Notes: a model not told the origin generated them from the letters alone. DNA of 64,000 nt from Terribacillus halophilus (GCF_900101385.1 NZ_FMZB01000008.1:90204-154203); one strand, 5' to 3'. Shown: positions 8,794 to 17,762, counted from the first letter of the stretch. Numbers and translations: made by a program.

Positions 8794-9177
8794 ATGAAAC
8801 TAGCAGCAGTCATCAACGAGGATAATTTTATCGTCCCGATTGTAGAAGGAGCTACCTTGAGAATTTATGAAACACAAACTAAGCAGATTTCCGATCTGGA
8901 AAATCCTGCTCCAAAGTTAAAGGAAGGCAGGAGAGGGGCGGCGCTGGCACTGGCCAGACAGCATGGTGCGGAAGCCTTCGCAGCACCGCCGCAGACTTTT
9001 TGTGAGCTTTCCTATGAAAAAGCGCAGCAGGAGGAAATTGTATTCTACAATTTGGAGTCGCCGCAGCCTTTCGATGCATTTCTTGTCCTCCTGGAACAGG
9101 GAGCTGCTGTTGGGGAAAGAGAGATTGCTTCTGAACACGTAGCACCTAGCGCTCCTTCGACATCGGAACCAAAATAA
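8794..9177 (+). CDS. Uncharacterised 127-residue protein, possible NifX/NifB-associated-like fold
   Basis: Starts at ATG 8794, 8 bp after GGGAGG; the in-frame GTG 8788 is too close to the ribosome binding site. It begins MKLAAVINEDNFIVPIVEG and later has ENPAPKLKEGRRGAALALA and HGAEAF, then a tail rich in Ala/Pro/Ser. The order (N-terminal strand, ENPA segment, small-residue helix, HGxxA) recalls the RNase H-like fold of dinitrogenase FeMo-cofactor-associated proteins, but this is a weak resemblance by eye. It lies 14 bp after metY and 13 bp before the second monooxygenase, so it is part of the operon. Function unknown. Confidence 0.6.
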   Translation: MKLAAVINEDNFIVPIVEGATLRIYETQTKQISDLENPAPKLKEGRRGAALALARQHGAEAFAAPPQTFCELSYEKAQQEEIVFYNLESPQPFDAFLVLLEQGAAVGEREIASEHVAPSAPSTSEPK

Positions 9178-9190
9178 AGGAGGAACAAGC

Positions 9191-10519
9191 ATGGAAAAAA
9201 AGCAGTTGCACCTAGGGCTCTTCCTGATGGGAAGCGGCCATCATATTGCATCATGGCGCCATCCGGATGTGGAACCGGAACAAGTGACATCTTTCCGTTA
9301 TTTCGCTGAAATCGCCAAAAAGGCAGAGGAAGGCAAGCTGGATATGCTGTTCCTTAGTGATGGCTTATCATTTCACGAGCTGTCCCATCCAGCCGAGCTG
9401 AGCAGATTCGAGCCGATTTCCCTGTTGAGTGCCCTTGCTGCTGTCACAAATAAAATCGGACTCGCTTCGACGGTCACGACTACTTATAATGAGCCCTTTC
9501 ATGTGGCAAGGAAGTTCCTTTCCCTTGATCATCTGAGCGGCGGGAGAGCTGGCTGGAATGTGGTCACTTCCTATTATGAATCTGAAGCGAAAAACTTCAG
9601 CAAGAAAGAACACCTTGCCCATCAGGATCGGTACATACGGGCACAGGAGTTCCTTGAGGTAGTGGATGGACTATGGGGGAGCTGGGAACCGGATGCATTG
9701 GTGCGGGATAAGGAAAGCGGAGTTTATTTCGAAAAAGATAAGCTTCATCAGCTCAACCACGATGGTGCATTTTTTTCTGTGGAAGGTCCGCTGAATATTG
9801 AAAGGTCGCCTCAGGGGAAGCCTGTTATCATCCAAGCTGGTTCATCCAATGCAGGAGTGAATCTTGCTGCCAGATCCGCTGACATCATTTTCACCGCTCA
9901 GGATAATCTGGCTGATGCCAGAGCCTTCTATCGGAGCGTGAAAGACAAAGTTCAGGCATATGGCCGCAACCCAGAACATGTGAAAATCATGCCGGGTGTT
10001 TCTGTCTATGTCGGTAAGACATATGAAGAAGCTGTGCAGAAGTATGAACAATTACAGCAGTTGATCACACCGGAAGTTGGCCAGAATCTATTATCCGAAT
10101 ATCTGGGGGGCTTTGCTATCAGTCCTTATGATGTGGACGGACCGCTTCCTGAAAATATACCAGAAACGAATGGCAATAAAAGCCGCCGGGCGTTATTGAT
10201 TAAGCTGGCAGAAGAGAAGCAGCTGACGATACGGGAACTCTATCAGTATGTGGCAGGTTCCAGAGGACATCGGCTTCTATTTGGAACGGCTGAACAGATT
10301 GCAGATGATCTGGAAAACTGGCTAATGGAAGGAGGGGCAGACGGATTCAATCTGATGCTGCCAACATTTCCGAGCAGTTTGGATGAATTCGTGGATCAAG
10401 TGGTGCCAGTCCTGCAGCAGAGAGGGATTTACCGCGAGGATTATTCCGGCAGCACATTACGAGCGCATCTTGGGCTGCTGGAACCAGTATATAAGCGTCC
10501 AATCCTAAATAATCCGTGA
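9191..10519 (+). CDS. LLM-class flavin-dependent monooxygenase (NtaA/SnaA/DszA family), copy 2
   Basis: 442 aa, same architecture as the copy at 4214: GSGHHIASWRHPDV near the N-terminus, SRFEPISLLSALA, the signature SLDHLSGGRAGWNVVTS, and a C-terminal EQIADDLENWLMEGGADGF. AAAGGAGG precedes the ATG. The copies clearly share ancestry but differ throughout, so they probably act on different substrates or on successive steps. No flavin reductase gene is in the operon, so FMNH2 must come from elsewhere. Confidence 0.9.
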   Translation: MEKKQLHLGLFLMGSGHHIASWRHPDVEPEQVTSFRYFAEIAKKAEEGKLDMLFLSDGLSFHELSHPAELSRFEPISLLSALAAVTNKIGLASTVTTTYNEPFHVARKFLSLDHLSGGRAGWNVVTSYYESEAKNFSKKEHLAHQDRYIRAQEFLEVVDGLWGSWEPDALVRDKESGVYFEKDKLHQLNHDGAFFSVEGPLNIERSPQGKPVIIQAGSSNAGVNLAARSADIIFTAQDNLADARAFYRSVKDKVQAYGRNPEHVKIMPGVSVYVGKTYEEAVQKYEQLQQLITPEVGQNLLSEYLGGFAISPYDVDGPLPENIPETNGNKSRRALLIKLAEEKQLTIRELYQYVAGSRGHRLLFGTAEQIADDLENWLMEGGADGFNLMLPTFPSSLDEFVDQVVPVLQQRGIYREDYSGSTLRAHLGLLEPVYKRPILNNP

Positions 10520-10536
10520 TGAAAGGATGATAGATT

Positions 10537-10674
10537 GTGAGTAAGGAAAATGGAGAGAAATGGGAAGAAATCATCAAGAAAGTGGACGATCTGCAATATG
10601 GCACGGTCTTGATCACTGTGCATGATAATGAAATCAAGCAGGTGGATATTACGGAAAAGAAACGTTTCGTTTGA
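10537..10674 (+). CDS. YezD-like small protein (DUF2292)
   Basis: 45 aa from GTG 10537 with AAAGGATG just upstream. Sequence pattern KWEEIIKKVDDLQYGTV, then LITVHDNEIKQVDITEKKRF, matches the DUF2292/YezD family: a short protein ending in a basic EKKRF-type tail. Members of this family are often found next to sulfur assimilation genes, consistent with its place as the last gene of this SAM-riboswitch operon. Biochemical role is not known. Confidence 0.8.
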   Translation: MSKENGEKWEEIIKKVDDLQYGTVLITVHDNEIKQVDITEKKRFV

Positions 10675-10690
10675 AGGTATACGAGTAAAA

Positions 10691-10717
10691 GGGCATACGT
10701 GGCGTATGCCTTTTTTT
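10691..10717 (+). terminator. Intrinsic terminator ending the sulfur operon
   Basis: GGCATACG (10692-10699) and CGTATGCC (10703-10710) form an 8-bp stem with a TGG loop, followed by seven T residues. Confidence 0.92.
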
Positions 10718-10816
10718 ATGGATTTGTAAGAAGCACTGCCTCTTTTGTCCTATTTTCTGTATACTGAGGAAGTACATAGAGAAATGTGCAATTATTTGGT
10801 TAAGGGAGTAGATTTT

Positions 10817-11638
10817 ATGGTAACTTGTCCGTCATGTGGACACGAGAATGCAGAGGGGAGTAAGTTTTGCGAAAAATGCGGTGCAGCTTTGCAGGGACAA
10901 TCCATACAAAGTACCCAAAATACAGCTGCCGCATCTGCAGATAACGCCAAAGCTAATGAATATCTAGAAGCTACAAAACAGGTTTCGTTATCATTCTTCC
11001 ATTATTTTTCGGATGTGATCAAACATCCATTTAGCTCGGGCAAACGTTATGGTGCAAGCAATCTTACAAATAGTATCATCACAATGGTGCTTTTTGCAGT
11101 CTTCTTGGGTTTAACGGTTTATTTCGGAATCAAAAACTTGATAAAAGAATTAGGAACGCTGAGCTATATCGGAGAGATTATACGTTCTGAAGAAATGAAT
11201 ATCCAAGTTTCTTTTGTTGAATTTGGCATCAAACCATTCCTATTTTTTGCTATTTTTGTCTTCATCATTGCAGCCTTAGTGTTTGCAGCAAGTAAACTGT
11301 CCAAGATGGACGCTGACTTTAAATCCATTCTTGTAAGATACGGAAGTTACCTGGTACCGTTTCTCGGTTTGGTAGCAATTGGCTTCCTTTTATCCTTGTT
11401 GAATATCGATATTTTCACATGGTTCTCTGCAATTGGGTTTATAGGGACATTCTTTATCGTACCAGTATTGGTATTGGTGAGTTTGTATCGGGAAAATAAA
11501 AATGGCTTGGATATCGCTTATAGTTCTTTGTTTGTTGTCGTATGTACGATGATTGTGCTTTATATTGCACAACGCATGTATATTGCTGGTCTTGTCGAAA
11601 AATTAGAGGAAATTATGGGTCAGGGACTATTCTTCTGA
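10817..11638 (+). CDS. Zinc-ribbon multi-pass membrane protein
   Basis: 273 aa from ATG 10817, which has AAGGGAG 8 bp upstream; the in-frame ATG at 10745 lacks one. Residues 3-25 form a zinc ribbon with paired cysteines (CPSCG and CEKCG). After a Ser/Ala/Gln-rich linker come about five membrane helices, a topology like Yip1-domain proteins. Function is unknown. It converges on another zinc-ribbon membrane protein gene and shares a terminator with it. Confidence 0.75.
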   Translation: MVTCPSCGHENAEGSKFCEKCGAALQGQSIQSTQNTAAASADNAKANEYLEATKQVSLSFFHYFSDVIKHPFSSGKRYGASNLTNSIITMVLFAVFLGLTVYFGIKNLIKELGTLSYIGEIIRSEEMNIQVSFVEFGIKPFLFFAIFVFIIAALVFAASKLSKMDADFKSILVRYGSYLVPFLGLVAIGFLLSLLNIDIFTWFSAIGFIGTFFIVPVLVLVSLYRENKNGLDIAYSSLFVVVCTMIVLYIAQRMYIAGLVEKLEEIMGQGLFF

Positions 11639-11649
11639 TAATAGAAAAG

Positions 11650-11680
11650 AAGGGAGATGGGCTCGCCTGTCTCCCTTTCT
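11650..11680. terminator. Bidirectional terminator between convergent genes
   Basis: AAGGGAGA (11650-11657) pairs with TCTCCCTT (11670-11677); flanking A-rich and T-rich tracts allow use from both sides. Confidence 0.8.
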
Positions 11681-11682
11681 AT

Positions 11683-13479
11683 TTATTCCAGCTTAGTAAG
11701 TTTCCAATCATCACCGGATTTCTTCGCTGTATAGGTCCAGTCATATTGCTGTGACTCGGAAGTTCCATCGCTATAGGAGATGGTGATCGACTCTATTGTT
11801 GTGATGGTAGCGGAGTCTCCATCTTCACTGTATCCGGTAATGTCATAAGCATCGAGATTTTCTGTGATGCCCTTGGATGTCAAATTATCAACTAATGCAA
11901 CTTGTGCTTCATACAGTTCAGAGTCTTCTTCCATGTAGGGTGCTACCGAGTCAAAGCTATCATTGTTGATTGCATCGATTAAACCATTCAAATAGTTATC
12001 CATCAATGCAGAAGCAGTCTCGGGTACATCAGCTTTACTTGTTGTTGCCGCCTCTGTTTTGGCAGATCCATCTGGTTTGTATAAAGTCGCTTCTTCATTC
12101 ACTACTTCTTTCGTATTATCTCCCAAGGACCATACGGAGCCAACCTCATTAACGAGCCATTTCTTTGCTTTTTCGTCATAGATAAGCGTATAGCTGTTGT
12201 CCGAAGTATTCTCAGTCAGTTCGGGTTGTTCTTCTTTTCCATACCAGTCTTCCTTATAGGTGACACTTGCGTCTACTTGGGCGTACCACTTTCCATCTTT
12301 ATAATCTAACAGGAATGAATCCATATCAAATAATGTGGATTGAAGGGAACCTTGGTAAGACTCGTCCCATGTGGTGTAAGTGTCGATTATGTCTTTAGCG
12401 TCATCCTGGTAATTGGCTGTTGCGTCCTTCAATTTACCTTTGTCAGCCAGTGCTTGGGCCTCTGCATATTGATCATTTACAGCAACCACGCGATCGATCA
12501 GCTGCTGTTTCATGTCTTCACTCGGCGCCGGCATGCTCATATAAGAGGAATCGATTGAAACATCCTCTGTTTTTGCGGTTCCCCATGGATATTCTGTTTC
12601 TACTGCCATCGTCATGGATCCGTCTACCAGGACTGGACCGAATGAGCGATCCTTATAAGGGTCGATTTCTGTTTCTTTCCCATTTACGTATAGCTTCCCT
12701 TTTACATCTGGCATTTCTTCCAAACCAAGAGAAAGTTCTACTTCTTCTCCATCCAATTGCAGATAAGCTGATGTGTCAGTCGATGTCCCCATCAGATCGA
12801 TGGATGCATCCTTGGCTAATTCCGTGAAGTCCGTTGCCAGTGCGGCCGATAACTTGTGTGTTCCAGGAACGTAAGGGCCGAACGTCTTCTCAAACCCATC
12901 CGAATCAGCGGTACCCACTTCTTCCCCGTCCACTTTCAGTACAGTGTCTTTGTAATCAGTGGATAAAGTGATGTAATAAGGAGTGACATCTATTTGGTAG
13001 TTGTCGTAAAACAGAAGCTTTTTCCCATCCATCTTCAGATTGATTGGTCCTTCGGTACTTCTATCCGTACCAGACTGGTTATGGAGATCATCAACCAGCA
13101 TGTCGAATTCTTCCGGATTCTCATCATAGTATGTAATTAGACCTTTGACCGTTTTATCGTTTACCTTGAGTTTGTTATCATCTGTGGAAATGACTTTTGC
13201 TAGTGCTTTTGCGTCCTTTTTGTCCACAGCTGTTTCGAATTTTTCAAGTAATCTTTCTTTGGAGGTAAAAGCTTCCCCTGTTTTATATCCGGCCAATAGG
13301 ATGACAACGGCAGCGATGGCACTCGCTAGGATGATCTTGTTTTTCTTGCTCATCTTTTTCTGTGGTGCGGTCTGCTGCTGACGCTGTGGGACAGGGCTGC
13401 CGTTGACGCTTGTGCCGCAGTCATTACAGAATTGAGCACTGGGCTTCAACTCTTTACCGCATTCTTTACAATACTTCAT
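11683..13479 (-). CDS. TcaA/YvbJ-like zinc-ribbon membrane-anchored protein
   Basis: 598 aa. Residues 4-24 are a zinc ribbon (CKECG and CNDCG), then a Gln/Pro/Lys linker, one membrane helix at about 48-66 (IILASAIAAVVILLAGY) and a long extracytoplasmic part containing repeated small domains typical of TcaA-family proteins, ending with an NTF2-like domain. TcaA of staphylococci affects glycopeptide sensitivity; B. subtilis YvbJ has the same layout. The length matches YvbJ. Probably a cell-envelope stress or cell-wall related protein, but no direct evidence here. Confidence 0.8.
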   Translation of the reverse strand: MKYCKECGKELKPSAQFCNDCGTSVNGSPVPQRQQQTAPQKKMSKKNKIILASAIAAVVILLAGYKTGEAFTSKERLLEKFETAVDKKDAKALAKVISTDDNKLKVNDKTVKGLITYYDENPEEFDMLVDDLHNQSGTDRSTEGPINLKMDGKKLLFYDNYQIDVTPYYITLSTDYKDTVLKVDGEEVGTADSDGFEKTFGPYVPGTHKLSAALATDFTELAKDASIDLMGTSTDTSAYLQLDGEEVELSLGLEEMPDVKGKLYVNGKETEIDPYKDRSFGPVLVDGSMTMAVETEYPWGTAKTEDVSIDSSYMSMPAPSEDMKQQLIDRVVAVNDQYAEAQALADKGKLKDATANYQDDAKDIIDTYTTWDESYQGSLQSTLFDMDSFLLDYKDGKWYAQVDASVTYKEDWYGKEEQPELTENTSDNSYTLIYDEKAKKWLVNEVGSVWSLGDNTKEVVNEEATLYKPDGSAKTEAATTSKADVPETASALMDNYLNGLIDAINNDSFDSVAPYMEEDSELYEAQVALVDNLTSKGITENLDAYDITGYSEDGDSATITTIESITISYSDGTSESQQYDWTYTAKKSGDDWKLTKLE

Positions 13480-13642
13480 AAATTCTCCTCTCTCTGTCTC
13501 GTCGGAATAATAATATAAGGATAAATAAAGACAGCATAACTTATTATAATATTATCCTACTAAATATCTAGACGGATGAGGGAATTAATTTGGAAAATTG
13601 GAAGTTTATTATAAAAAATGCGAAAGGTAAGATTGGCTGTAC

Positions 13643-14095
13643 TTATAGATTACAGGAAAAACGAATCATGTCTCGGCACTGGATGCCATTTTCATAAATC
13701 GGCTTCTCATAATGCCGGAGGAAATAATCCTGGTCAATTGCTGTCATACGTAAACCGCATTTCTGGTAGAAAGCAATTTGATTGATACTGGAGTTGCCCG
13801 TTCCCACTTCCAAGGAGGCAAAGCCTTGTTCTCGGGCCTGTTCGATGGCATGGTGAATGAGTTTTTTCCCGATACCCTTTCCTTGATCGGCTTCCCTTAC
13901 TGAAATATTGATTACTTCAGCGGTGTTTTCACTGATTCCCGCCAGGACATAGATACCAAGAATATGATTCTCTCTTTCTGCAACAAAGCAGCTGCTTTTG
14001 ACAAGGTAGGACTTTATCCTGATTTTAGAGGGATCAGCTTCCAGGAGAAGGTCCATAGGGGGCGTTTCTGATGGGTGAAGTTTTCGTATCTTCAT
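13643..14095 (-). CDS. GNAT family N-acetyltransferase
   Basis: 150 aa from the ATG at 14095, preceded by GGAGTGAT; a longer in-frame extension to 14182 would run back into the universal stress gene and is rejected. The acetyl-CoA binding motif A is visible as VREADQGKGIGKKLIHHAI (about 73-91), and motif B near NQIAFYQKCGLR. Substrate is unknown. It follows the usp gene across a terminator, so it probably has its own promoter or depends on read-through. Confidence 0.85.
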   Translation of the reverse strand: MKIRKLHPSETPPMDLLLEADPSKIRIKSYLVKSSCFVAERENHILGIYVLAGISENTAEVINISVREADQGKGIGKKLIHHAIEQAREQGFASLEVGTGNSSINQIAFYQKCGLRMTAIDQDYFLRHYEKPIYENGIQCRDMIRFSCNL

Positions 14096-14120
14096 CGGAT
14101 CACTCCAATTTTCGGTTATG

Positions 14121-14149
14121 TAAAAGGCTGCCGATGTATGACGGCAGCC
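14121..14149 (-). terminator. Terminator after sulP-usp
   Basis: GGCTGCCG (14126-14133) and CGGCAGCC (14142-14149) form an 8-bp stem; reading on the minus strand it is followed by TTTT. Confidence 0.8.
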
Positions 14150-14157
14150 GTTGTTGT

Positions 14158-14574
14158 TCATTTGACGATCATCACGGAACATTTGGCGCGTTTTGCGACA
14201 CGGCTGCTGACGCTGCCGAGTACGACTTCCTGGAGAGGATTCAACCCGCGGCTGCCGATGATGATGAGATCGGCTTTCGTGTCACGGGCGTGCTCAAGGA
14301 TCATCGGAGCAGGTTCACCTTGCTTCATGATTAATTTGTAAGGAATGGATGCAGCTTCGAATGCATCGCGGAAGCGCTGGAGCTTTTCGTCGTTGCTTTG
14401 CAGCTGAATGGAGTCGCTGCTGTGCAGGACATCTGCTTTTGTCTTCTCATAATCCAGGACTTGAATTCCTTCAATATGTGTTTCGGGCTGCAGCTTTGCC
14501 AGCTGGATTGCGTGCTCTGCAGCGAGAAAAGAATGGTCAGATCCGTCGATTGCCACTACGATCTTCTTATACAT
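14158..14574 (-). CDS. Universal stress protein (UspA family)
   Basis: 138 aa, a single Usp domain. It begins KKIVVAIDGSDHS and carries the ATP-binding signature GSRG followed nine residues later by GS (GSRGLNPLQEVVLGS) near the C-terminus, so it is likely of the ATP-binding type. It lies 14 bp after the SulP gene on the same strand, forming a two-gene unit. SulP-Usp pairing is recurrent in bacteria and suggests a regulatory link to anion transport. Confidence 0.92.
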   Translation of the reverse strand: MYKKIVVAIDGSDHSFLAAEHAIQLAKLQPETHIEGIQVLDYEKTKADVLHSSDSIQLQSNDEKLQRFRDAFEAASIPYKLIMKQGEPAPMILEHARDTKADLIIIGSRGLNPLQEVVLGSVSSRVAKRAKCSVMIVK

Positions 14575-14588
14575 GGATGCACCGCCTT

Positions 14589-16061
14589 TTAATGGTTTGA
14601 TACTTTCACATATGCCGAATCACTAGTTGTCAATCTGCGAATAAGCGCCTGACTGTCATTATTCAAGCCTTCCAAAGTGACAGTCGTACCTTTCTCCCTG
14701 AATTTTAGCATGATTTTATCGATTGCTGCCACTGCGGAGTCATCCCAGATATGGGTATTGGTAAAATCAAGAGTCACTTGCTTCAGATTGCCTTCATAAG
14801 AAAAGCTATTCGTAAAATCGGTGACCGAGGCAAAGAACAGCTGGCCTGTGATGGCGTATCGGATATGGTCTTTTGTTGATCCGGGACTTTTTTCTACCTT
14901 CACTTTTGAAATCTTGGCAACGAAGAAAATGGCACTTAGCAGGATGCCGATGAACACGCCGATGGATAAGTTATGAGTTGCTACTACCGCGATGACGGTC
15001 ACAACCATGACAGCCGAATCTGATAAAGGAACACGTGTCAGGCTGCGCAGTGAATACCAATCGAATGTACCGATGGAAACCATGATCATGACACCGACAA
15101 GCGCAGGCATTGGAATCATGACGACCCAGTCTCCTAAAACAAGGATGAGGAATATCAGGAAGATTCCTGCAACAAGAGTGGAAAGACGGCCTCGGCCCCC
15201 GGATTTAACATTGATGACGGACTGTCCGATCATCGCACAGCCCGCCATGCCGCCGAAAAAGCCTGTCACGATATTGGCGATACCCTGTCCGCGAGCTTCT
15301 TTGTTCTTGTTGCTATCCGTATCCGTCATGTCATCAACAATCGATGCAGTCAGCAAGGACTCCAGCAACCCGACGATCGATAGTGCCAATGCCGTTGGGA
15401 AGATGATTTGCAAAGTCTCCCAATTGAGCGGGATATCAGGAATCAAGAAGGAAGGTAAAGCCTGTTTGATTTCTCCCAAATCACCTACAGTCCGGACATC
15501 AATATGCAATGTGATGGACAGAATTGTCACAGCCAAAATTGCTACAAGCGGTGCTGGTACGGATTTCGTGACGTAAGGGATCAGATAGATGATGGCAAGT
15601 GTGACTCCAACTACGATGTAAGTGGTCGTATTGATTCCGATGAAATGCGGAACTTGTGCCATGAAAATGAGGATGGCAAGTGCGTTCACAAATCCGATCA
15701 TGACCGAACGCGGAATGAATTTCATGAATCGGGCAATACCCAAGACGCCGAATAAGAGCTGGAGGACACCTGTAAGGATAGTGGTGGCAAATAAATACTG
15801 CAAGCCGTGTTCTTTAACCAATGTCACCATCAATAATGCCATTGCGCCTGTTGCAGCAGAGATCATGGCGGGCCTTCCACCGACAATGGCAATGATGACG
15901 GCCATGGAAAATGATGCATATAATCCGACCATCGGGTCCACACCTGCGATGATGGAAAAGGCGATTGCTTCCGGAATCAAAGCCAAGGCAACGACAATCC
16001 CGGACAGGAGATCACCACGGATATTGCCAAACCATTGTTTATTCAGTTTTGTTTCTGACAA
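14589..16061 (-). CDS. SulP family anion transporter with STAS domain
   Basis: 490 aa. About ten to twelve membrane helices occupy residues 15-390, with SulP motifs [21 protein letters not shown] (described in two parts: [12 protein letters not shown] then IAFSIIAGV), VGLYASF and [18 protein letters not shown]-terminal STAS domain (about 400-490) follows, with [18 protein letters not shown] containing the conserved loop serine. SulP proteins carry sulfate, bicarbonate or other anions with Na+ or H+; BicA-like bicarbonate uptake is as likely as sulfate here. There is no sulfur-assimilation gene adjacent. Confidence 0.9.
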   Translation of the reverse strand: MSETKLNKQWFGNIRGDLLSGIVVALALIPEAIAFSIIAGVDPMVGLYASFSMAVIIAIVGGRPAMISAATGAMALLMVTLVKEHGLQYLFATTILTGVLQLLFGVLGIARFMKFIPRSVMIGFVNALAILIFMAQVPHFIGINTTTYIVVGVTLAIIYLIPYVTKSVPAPLVAILAVTILSITLHIDVRTVGDLGEIKQALPSFLIPDIPLNWETLQIIFPTALALSIVGLLESLLTASIVDDMTDTDSNKNKEARGQGIANIVTGFFGGMAGCAMIGQSVINVKSGGRGRLSTLVAGIFLIFLILVLGDWVVMIPMPALVGVMIMVSIGTFDWYSLRSLTRVPLSDSAVMVVTVIAVVATHNLSIGVFIGILLSAIFFVAKISKVKVEKSPGSTKDHIRYAITGQLFFASVTDFTNSFSYEGNLKQVTLDFTNTHIWDDSAVAAIDKIMLKFREKGTTVTLEGLNNDSQALIRRLTTSDSAYVKVSNH

Positions 16062-16165
16062 TCTAATACACCCCGTTTTTATATATTTTGTTGACTTCCA
16101 AGTCTCATAGAAGTCGGGTCCGAATTTTGATAAGCTTACTGTAACATGATTGAAGTATTTTGTGA

Positions 16166-16186
16166 ACCAAAACTAACGTTTTTGGT
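16166..16186. promoter_or_regulatory. Inverted repeat in the sulP / resolvase-like divergent region
   Basis: ACCAAAA (16166-16172) and TTTTGGT (16180-16186) with a 7-bp centre lie 22 bp before the resolvase-like start codon. It could be an operator for that protein or for another regulator; no T-run follows, so it is not a terminator. Confidence 0.4.
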
Positions 16187-16208
16187 ACATTGTTTGGAGT
16201 GATTTGGA

Positions 16209-16730
16209 ATGAAAATCGCATATATAAGGGAATTTGTACAAGAAAAATGGAGACAGCAGCCACCAGAAATCCGGGGCTGTGAAACCGTGATAGAGGAAAG
16301 GGAAGACGTACAAGGACAGCCTTTGTTGGAGGAACTATTGGAGGAGCTGCAGCCAGGGGATGTGCTGGTTGTACGCAAATTGTACAGTTTAGCCAATTCG
16401 ACAAAACATCTAATCGAAATTTGTCGAAATCTGAAGGAAAAGCAAGCAGCTCTAATATCGATTGAAGACAGCATTGATACTAGGGGAGATTCGTTTTTTC
16501 AGCACCTGGAACAGATTGCAAATTTCCGGAAAGAAGTAGTCGGAGAGAGAACTAAGGCAGGTTTGTCTGCAGCTAAATCAAGGAACCGGACAGGCGGCAG
16601 GCCGCGCAAGCCTGATAGGAATGTTCAAAAGGCGATTGACATGTATCGCAGCAAGAAATATACGATTGCGGACATTACCATCGAGACTGGCATAAGTAAG
16701 ACGACATTATATCGATACCTGCAAGAGTAG
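16209..16730 (+). CDS. Resolvase-like protein lacking serine-recombinase catalytic residues
   Basis: 173 aa with the layout of a small serine recombinase: N-terminal resolvase domain (about 1-135) and a C-terminal helix-turn-helix (about 140-172, YTIADITIETGISKTTLYRYL). The recombinase conserved blocks GDVLVVRKL, ERTKAGLSAAKSR and GGRPRK are present. The nucleophile block normally read as Y-x-R-V-S-T is YIREFV, with no serine, and the DRLGRS block with two catalytic arginines is YSLANS. It is therefore probably unable to cut DNA and may act as a DNA-binding regulator. It is transcribed divergently from sulP. Confidence 0.85.
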   Translation: MKIAYIREFVQEKWRQQPPEIRGCETVIEEREDVQGQPLLEELLEELQPGDVLVVRKLYSLANSTKHLIEICRNLKEKQAALISIEDSIDTRGDSFFQHLEQIANFRKEVVGERTKAGLSAAKSRNRTGGRPRKPDRNVQKAIDMYRSKKYTIADITIETGISKTTLYRYLQE

Positions 16731-16804
16731 ATTTTTATCGAAAAGGGAAGTCAAACAAGCGTTTGAATTAATATGAAATAAGCTAATAGAGAAGGCTTGA
16801 ATAC

Positions 16805-16847
16805 AAAAAAGACAGTACACATCTTTAACGTGTGTACTGTCTTTTTT
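16805..16847. terminator. Bidirectional intrinsic terminator
   Basis: A perfect 17-bp stem (16805-16821 with 16831-16847, core GACAGTACACA / TGTGTACTGTC) with A-run on one side and T-run on the other serves both the resolvase-like gene and the convergent ABC permease gene. Confidence 0.92.
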
Positions 16848-16889
16848 GTGGTGCCCTGGAAAATATACTAGCAGCTGATTATGCTCAAC

Positions 16890-17762
16890 TCACATCCGAA
16901 CGGAACGCATCCAAATGCCAAGGCTTAGAAAAATGATGCCTGTCATAGCCAGGATGCCTAGAATGACAGGGAGCTGCGTAACAGAATCGAATAAAGTGAT
17001 TTGCAAGCCGAATGTTTCTTTGAATCCATCTAAAGTGGTGCTTGGAGCTTGGGCAAAAGTGATTTCCATTGCGGGCTGCATCAGGACGTCGCGAAGTGCC
17101 GCGACGCCATATGTCGGCGGGAAGAACTTCGTGATTTCCTGGACGAATGCAGGCAGCTGGCCAATCGGGATGTAAATGCCGAGCAGAAACCCGGATAAGG
17201 TTCCGACCAACGTGCCCATGGATGAAAAAGATTTTCGGGATTGGATTGGAACAGTTATTGCAAATAGAAACGCCGCGGAAGAAAAGGTGATCAGCATGAT
17301 CAGTCCGATTGCTGTGATTAGGCTGCTCAAAGTAATGGTGGGCTTATCACTTAGCCAAAAATAGCCTTGGGAGATAAGCAGGGCACCAACAGAAAACACG
17401 ACAGCAATGAGCCACGCAGATAATAGATATCCAATAACCAATTGCGTTCTCGTGATTGGTGTAATGAGCAATGCGTGCAACTGATTACTGGCAGCATCCT
17501 CGATCATCGTACCCAATACCGATAGCGTGACGGTCAGTGAGATGACGACGATGATCCCAGCCAATAGCCAGCTTTGCATCAAGGCATTCATGCCAGTTGC
17601 TCCTTGGGCTGCTTGCTGGGCTGAATCAGTTGTTACATCGGCCAGGAAAAGCAAGTAAAGCACAATGATGATCCCGGTCGTCAGTAAAGACATGAAAACA
17701 GCAGTCTTGTCGCGAAAATACAGTCGGTTAGAACGTGTTGTCAGCTGCCAAATTGTTTGCAT
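16890..17762 (-). CDS. ABC-2 type transporter permease
   Basis: 290 aa with six predicted membrane helices: one at about 22-42, a long extracytoplasmic loop, then helices clustered between 68 and 285. This is the ABC-2 exporter layout. It overlaps the 3' end of the ATPase gene by 35 bp and is the last gene of a LytTR-DUF3021-ATPase-permease operon, a recurrent Firmicutes arrangement linked to drug or peptide export. Substrate is not indicated. Confidence 0.88.
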   Translation of the reverse strand: MQTIWQLTTRSNRLYFRDKTAVFMSLLTTGIIIVLYLLFLADVTTDSAQQAAQGATGMNALMQSWLLAGIIVVISLTVTLSVLGTMIEDAASNQLHALLITPITRTQLVIGYLLSAWLIAVVFSVGALLISQGYFWLSDKPTITLSSLITAIGLIMLITFSSAAFLFAITVPIQSRKSFSSMGTLVGTLSGFLLGIYIPIGQLPAFVQEITKFFPPTYGVAALRDVLMQPAMEITFAQAPSTTLDGFKETFGLQITLFDSVTQLPVILGILAMTGIIFLSLGIWMRSVRM

